Shown here piece by piece: positions 6,991 through 9,594 of a stretch of 9,594 nucleotides of DNA. The DNA is taken from positions 1 to 9,594 of the forward strand of contig DAHXOQ010000095.1 of NCBI GenBank assembly GCA_027364815.1, in the 5' to 3' direction. The notes beneath the pieces were generated by a model. It had not been told where the DNA came from and did not search any database. It saw only the letters and a list, made by a program, of their open reading frames with translations. A program made the translations under genes and the position numbers. Numbering within the stretch: position 1 is the first letter of the stretch; every line of letters starts with the position of its first letter. The DNA is from Acidobacteriaceae bacterium (lineage in GTDB: Bacteria; Acidobacteriota; Terriglobia; Terriglobales; Acidobacteriaceae).

Positions 6991-7698
6991 TTACTTGTCG
7001 TGTTTGGCCAGCACGAAATAATGCGCCACCGTGCGCACAAAACTCTTTGCTCCTTCAGGCACGGCAACGTTCCCTTGCAGAACCTGTTTGAAGTCCTGCG
7101 GCTGGCCGTAGTAAACCTCAGTGTCCTCGGCGTTCTGGCTCACACTCGTTCCATCCAGATCAATGCCTGCAAACAATCCCTTGCTGCGCGAGTAGGTCAG
7201 CAGCTCGGCATTCATCTTCCAATCCGTGGCTGCCTGCGTATTGCGTCCCACAGGCCCAGCCGAAGCAGCTGCATCGCCGCCAATCTTGAACTTGCTCTTG
7301 AGCAGATCCTGGAAGCCATTCTCATTCACGGCGATCAGCACCAGGTCTGTTGACTGCCCGCCAATCTGAAACCCAAAGGACCCACCCGCAAGGCGAATAA
7401 ATACCGGCGCGCTCCACCCATGCCCGGTACGGCAAGTGACCACACCTTGCCCGTACTGCCCACCGAAGACAAATGCTCCTTTGAGCATTCCCGGCACGAC
7501 GCCTACGCAAGTCGCTTTCTCAAGAATGTTCGATGGGATGCTTCTATCCGATGCAGCCATGATCTGGTCCATAATGCGCTTCGACGCATCCAGACGGCCT
7601 TGCAATTCTTCTTTCTTCGATGCAGCAAAACAGATGCTTGGCAAAAGCGCTGCCACGCACACAAACACAATCAATTTTTTCATTTTCATCAGTTTCAT
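6991..7698 (-). CDS. Exported SYLF (Ysc84-type lipid-binding) domain protein
   Basis: Predicted secreted or periplasmic protein with a SYLF domain, a family linked to phosphoinositide/lipid binding in eukaryotes but poorly understood in bacteria. From the chosen start the product is 235 residues. Residues 1-25 form a signal peptide (MKLMKMKK, hydrophobic core, probable cleavage after CFA25) with no lipobox. Family motifs are VGVVPGMLKGAFVFGG (65-80), GGSFGFQIGGQSTD (105-118) and TYSRSKGLFAGIDLDG (168-183). The start is the ATG at 7696-7698, because AAAAGGA ends 7 bases upstream and the signal peptide then begins at residue 1. An in-frame ATG at 7758 would add 20 hydrophilic residues before it. 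The gene appears monocistronic, with its own terminator downstream. Confidence 0.88.
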   Translation of the reverse strand: MKLMKMKKLIVFVCVAALLPSICFAASKKEELQGRLDASKRIMDQIMAASDRSIPSNILEKATCVGVVPGMLKGAFVFGGQYGQGVVTCRTGHGWSAPVFIRLAGGSFGFQIGGQSTDLVLIAVNENGFQDLLKSKFKIGGDAAASAGPVGRNTQAATDWKMNAELLTYSRSKGLFAGIDLDGTSVSQNAEDTEVYYGQPQDFKQVLQGNVAVPEGAKSFVRTVAHYFVLAKHDK

Positions 7699-7965
7699 TA
7701 GGGTGTCCTTTTCTGCTCCCCACCGTGGGGTCCCGTGATGAGAGCCATTCATCTGCAAGACTACTTCAGCAAGCGATTGGTAAGCAAAATCAAAAGGTTG
7801 AATCGCTAAAATGAATCTTTATGGTTGATAAATTTTCCGCTGGTAATCACTCCATACACTTGCGGCAAAAAAATAAAGCGAGCAAAATGAGACAGTATTT
7901 TGGAATTGAAATGAAGAATTATTTCGCATCCTTTTCTACTTGTTTCAGGTTTTTTTATAAATTGT

Positions 7966-8017
7966 AAAAAATAGGGGTTACCAGGAATCATGTAAAACAT
8001 GTTCCCTGGGAACCCCT
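7966..8017 (-). terminator. Candidate intrinsic terminator with a 45-base near-palindrome
   Basis: Arms 7973-7993 and 7997-8017 match at 18 of 21 positions around an AAA loop. On the minus strand the stem is followed after one base by six T residues (plus-strand A-run 7966-7971). It would end either the regulator transcript, about 215 bases after its stop, or a separate small RNA started near 8142. The long, imperfect stem could also be a protein-binding or mobile palindromic element. Confidence 0.55.
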
Positions 8018-8142
8018 TTCCCCAGATCTGCGTTGTTTCTGTACATAACTCTCGCAGGGCAAAATGTAACTGGCTAGATTACAGAAGATGTTTAACCTTA
8101 AGTAACTATAGAATGTTATAACTTAGTAACCTATTGTATATT
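7966..8142 (-). ncRNA. Candidate intergenic small RNA (about 175 nt)
   Basis: Inferred from a promoter-like pair at 8177-8149 and the terminator-like hairpin at 8017-7966 on the same strand, with no supported ORF between. There is no match to an RNA family I know. The stretch may simply be the 3' untranslated end of the LuxR-type regulator. Confidence 0.25.
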
Positions 8143-8148
8143 TGGTTA

Positions 8149-8177
8149 ACTATATGATTAAATAATACTTGCACCAA
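8149..8177 (-). promoter_or_regulatory. Candidate sigma70-like promoter on the minus strand
   Basis: TTGGTG (8177-8172), a 17-base spacer, then TATAGT (8154-8149). The -10 matches consensus at 5 of 6 positions and the -35 at 3 of 6. The surroundings are AT-rich, so a chance match is quite possible. Confidence 0.25.
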
Positions 8178-8230
8178 TGTTTTATCCCTCAATCTAATTA
8201 ATCCCTAAAGGTCCAATTAAACCCTGAATG

Positions 8231-8881
8231 TCAATCCGTATTTCCATGTTTCAATGCCCAAATTGAGAGTTCAATTCTGTTATTAACTCCAACCTTCCGC
8301 ATCAGGTGCCCCAGGTGCGCTTTCACTGTTCTCTCTTCAATTCCAAGTTGCGCCGCAATCTCACGGTTCGACTGTGCCTGCAAGATCAATTTCACCACCT
8401 GGTTTTCGCGGGCAGTCACCCGTCTTTGAGCCGCATGTGCAGCCGGCTTTCCGTTGGCTCCATCTTTCATTAGACGGTCAATTGCCTTGGAAAGAACTAT
8501 CCTGCGCGCCCAGATCGTTCCCTCTGCGACTTCCTGCAAAGCCTTGCTTACTGTGAGTGGAGTTGCATTCAATTCTAAATAAGCACGTGCTCCGGCTTGA
8601 ATCGCGTCAATCACAAGTTCGTCGTCCTCGTCACCCATAACGATCTGGTGCAGATCAGGCCTGACTGAGTGAATGCGACGTATAACTTCAACACTATGAG
8701 GATTTATCCCCGTACCCAAATCCACAAAGATGAATTGAAGCGATAGGTCCGAAATAAGTGACGAGTAATCCCCTTGAACAGTCTCCATATGCGGCACTGC
8801 GGAACAGATCACGCTCAAACCCGCCAACCGCATCGGGTCATGCACCATTAGTCCAACACGAATTTTCGTACGGCTCTTCAT
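8231..8881 (-). CDS. NarL/LuxR-type transcription regulator with atypical receiver domain
   Basis: Probable DNA-binding regulator; target genes unknown. From the chosen start it is 216 residues. Residues about 7-122 look like a receiver domain: IRVGLMVHD at the start, Asp54 in FIFVDLG at the usual phosphorylation position, and GARAYLEL near 97-104. The usual switch residues look lost: one acidic residue at the first acidic pair (His14-Asp15), no Ser/Thr near 81-83, and Leu104 where Lys is expected. Residues about 154-210 form a clear LuxR helix-turn-helix: VTARENQVVKLI, then SNREIAAQLGIEERTVKAHL (171-190), then VGVNNRIEL. I chose ATG 8879-8881, with GGGAAG about 9 bases upstream, because the receiver begins right after it. 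A TTG at 9004 would add 41 residues that match no domain and lie across a long inverted repeat. No histidine kinase is nearby. dcd lies upstream on the same strand. Confidence 0.82.
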   Translation of the reverse strand: MKSRTKIRVGLMVHDPMRLAGLSVICSAVPHMETVQGDYSSLISDLSLQFIFVDLGTGINPHSVEVIRRIHSVRPDLHQIVMGDEDDELVIDAIQAGARAYLELNATPLTVSKALQEVAEGTIWARRIVLSKAIDRLMKDGANGKPAAHAAQRRVTARENQVVKLILQAQSNREIAAQLGIEERTVKAHLGHLMRKVGVNNRIELSIWALKHGNTD

Positions 8882-8906
8882 CTTGCGGCTCTTCCCAGAT
8901 TTTGGT

Positions 8907-8992
8907 CTATCAGCGCAGTGCTGAATGAGACTGTGCTGCAATGCACAGCCCGCCTTGCCCAGCACAAGCAACTGTGTCACTGTCGCTGATAG
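8907..8992 (-). promoter_or_regulatory. Structured leader before the LuxR-type gene
   Basis: Outer stem: 8907-8915 pairs with 8984-8992 (CTATCAGCG/CGCTGATAG, perfect 9 bp) and continues as 8916-8920 with 8978-8982 after one bulged base. Inside, 8932-8938 pairs with 8960-8966 (TGTGCTG/CAGCACA), flanked by 11-base internal loops on both sides. An alternative inner hairpin, 8931-8936 with 8943-8948 (CTGTGC/GCACAG), excludes the first. The structure ends about 25 bases before the chosen start. There is no T-run, so it is not a terminator. It could be an mRNA leader with two states or a DNA-level inverted repeat. Confidence 0.45.
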
Positions 8993-9043
8993 GGCATAAA
9001 GCAACGAAATTCCGGGAAAGATGAAGCAATGGACTACGAATGA

Positions 9044-9594
9044 TTACAGCTTGGGCAATACAATGCCCTGCTGATTCTGGTATTTGCCCTTGCGGTCTGC
9101 ATAGCTGACTTCGCAGGGCTCATTCCCTTTAAAAAACAAAATCTGGCACAACCCTTCGTTGGCATAAACCTTTGCGGGCAACGGGGTTGTGTTTGAAATC
9201 TCCAGCGTCACATACCCTTCCCACTCGGGCTCAAACGGTGTTACGTTCACAATAATTCCGCAACGCGCATATGTCGACTTGCCCACACAAATTGTCAACA
9301 CATCCCGCGGAATCCTGAAGTACTCAATCGACCGCGCCAGTGCAAATGAATTCGGCGGAACAATGACAGACTCCGATTGCACACTGACAAACGAACGCTC
9401 GTCAAAATTCTTCGGATCGATAATCGCGCTGTTCACGTTCGTAAAAATCTTGAATTCGTCGCTCACGCGCAGATCGTATCCATAAGAAGAAAGCCCGTAC
9501 GAAATCACGCCATCCTTGACCTGCTTCTCGCTGAAAGGTTCAATCATTTTGTGCTTTGTAGCGTACTCGCGAATCCAGCGGTCACTCAGAATCT
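9044..9594 (-). CDS. dcd: dCTP deaminase, N-terminus cut by window edge
   Basis: Converts dCTP to dUTP and ammonia, feeding dTMP synthesis, as a cytoplasmic homotrimer. The frame stays open to the right edge: before the internal ATG at 9547 it reads ILSDRWIREYATKHK, which matches the usual start of this family, so the true start lies just beyond the window. Numbered from the internal Met, conserved signatures are SYGLSSYGYDLR (16-27), VPPNSFALARSIEYFRIP (63-80), GKSTYARCG (89-97) and EWEGYVTLEISNTTPLP (108-124), with Glu116 aligning to the catalytic Glu of the E. coli enzyme. It ends VLPKL then TAA at 9046-9044. The LuxR-type regulator lies downstream on the same strand after a 162-base structured gap. 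Confidence 0.95.
   Translation of the reverse strand, partial: ILSDRWIREYATKHKMIEPFSEKQVKDGVISYGLSSYGYDLRVSDEFKIFTNVNSAIIDPKNFDERSFVSVQSESVIVPPNSFALARSIEYFRIPRDVLTICVGKSTYARCGIIVNVTPFEPEWEGYVTLEISNTTPLPAKVYANEGLCQILFFKGNEPCEVSYADRKGKYQNQQGIVLPKL

Larger units (their letters stand above)
7699..8230. other. 532-base gene-poor region between the SYLF and regulator genes
   Basis: No protein gene is supported. 7699-7960 is the upstream region of the SYLF gene; its promoter is not obvious. A short palindrome CCCCAC-C-GTGGGG lies at 7718-7730. 7966-8017 is a large hairpin with a minus-strand T-run. About 8080-8230 is strikingly AT-rich compared with its surroundings and contains repeated TAAC words and a promoter-like pair on the minus strand. 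Two short minus-strand ORFs (64 codons at 8000-7806 and 22 codons at 8046-7978) have no convincing ribosome-binding site or protein character. Confidence 0.6.

Noticed and set aside
7699..7758. 20-residue extension of the SYLF protein
   Set aside because: It would put a hydrophilic stretch in front of the signal peptide and ignore the good ribosome site before 7698.
7806..8000. 64-codon minus-strand ORF
   Set aside because: AT-rich composition artefact with a start inside the large hairpin, no ribosome site and no protein-like motif.
8907..8992. tRNA-like folding
   Set aside because: The 86-base stem lacks a T-loop consensus, anticodon arm and CCA end.
8882..9004. 41-residue N-terminal extension of the LuxR-type regulator from a TTG start
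   Set aside because: It matches no receiver sequence, crosses a long inverted repeat, and a better-placed ATG exists at 8881.

Overview
The window looks like ordinary chromosomal DNA from a Gram-negative, moderately GC-rich bacterium, most likely an acidobacterium. This is inferred from the gene set and protein style; no search was run. Two lipid A type genes (lpxD and an LpxL/HtrB-like acyltransferase) point to an outer membrane. They sit with a BshB1-type bacillithiol deacetylase, a YitJ-type methionine/folate fusion enzyme, a SYLF-domain exported protein, xseB and dcd. No transposase, integrase, CRISPR array, rRNA or tRNA was seen.

Layout from left to right. 1-184: window edge, with a possible plus-strand gene tail. 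185-2446 (minus): a lipoprotein gene starting with TTG, then bshB1 15 bases downstream, probably one transcript. 2447-2706: a divergent intergenic region with a hairpin, a candidate 20-codon upstream ORF for the plus-strand gene, and an antisense small membrane ORF whose stop overlaps the lipoprotein start. 2707-4810 (plus): yitJ-like homocysteine methyltransferase/methylenetetrahydrofolate reductase, then xseB. 4811-4917: convergent gap. 4918-6862 (minus): the LpxL-like acyltransferase gene upstream of lpxD, 16 bases apart, for lipid A acylation. 6936-6969: a clear intrinsic terminator for the next gene to the right. 6991-7698 (minus): secreted SYLF-domain protein. 7699-8230: a 532-base gene-poor stretch, very AT-rich from about 8080 to 8230, with a 45-base near-palindrome followed by a T-run on the minus strand and an upstream promoter-like pair. 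This could be a small RNA or the 3' end of the regulator transcript. 8231-8881 (minus): NarL/LuxR-type regulator with a degenerate receiver domain. 8882-9043: a leader with a long-range 14-bp stem and alternative inner hairpins. 9044-9594 (minus): dcd, cut at its N-terminus by the window edge.

The protein-coding content is mostly housekeeping: thiol and methionine metabolism, DNA repair, lipid A synthesis and nucleotide metabolism. The least explained signals are non-coding: the structured leader before the LuxR-type gene, the hairpin and AT-rich stretch at 7966-8177, and the short upstream ORF before yitJ. None amounts to a demonstrated new system.
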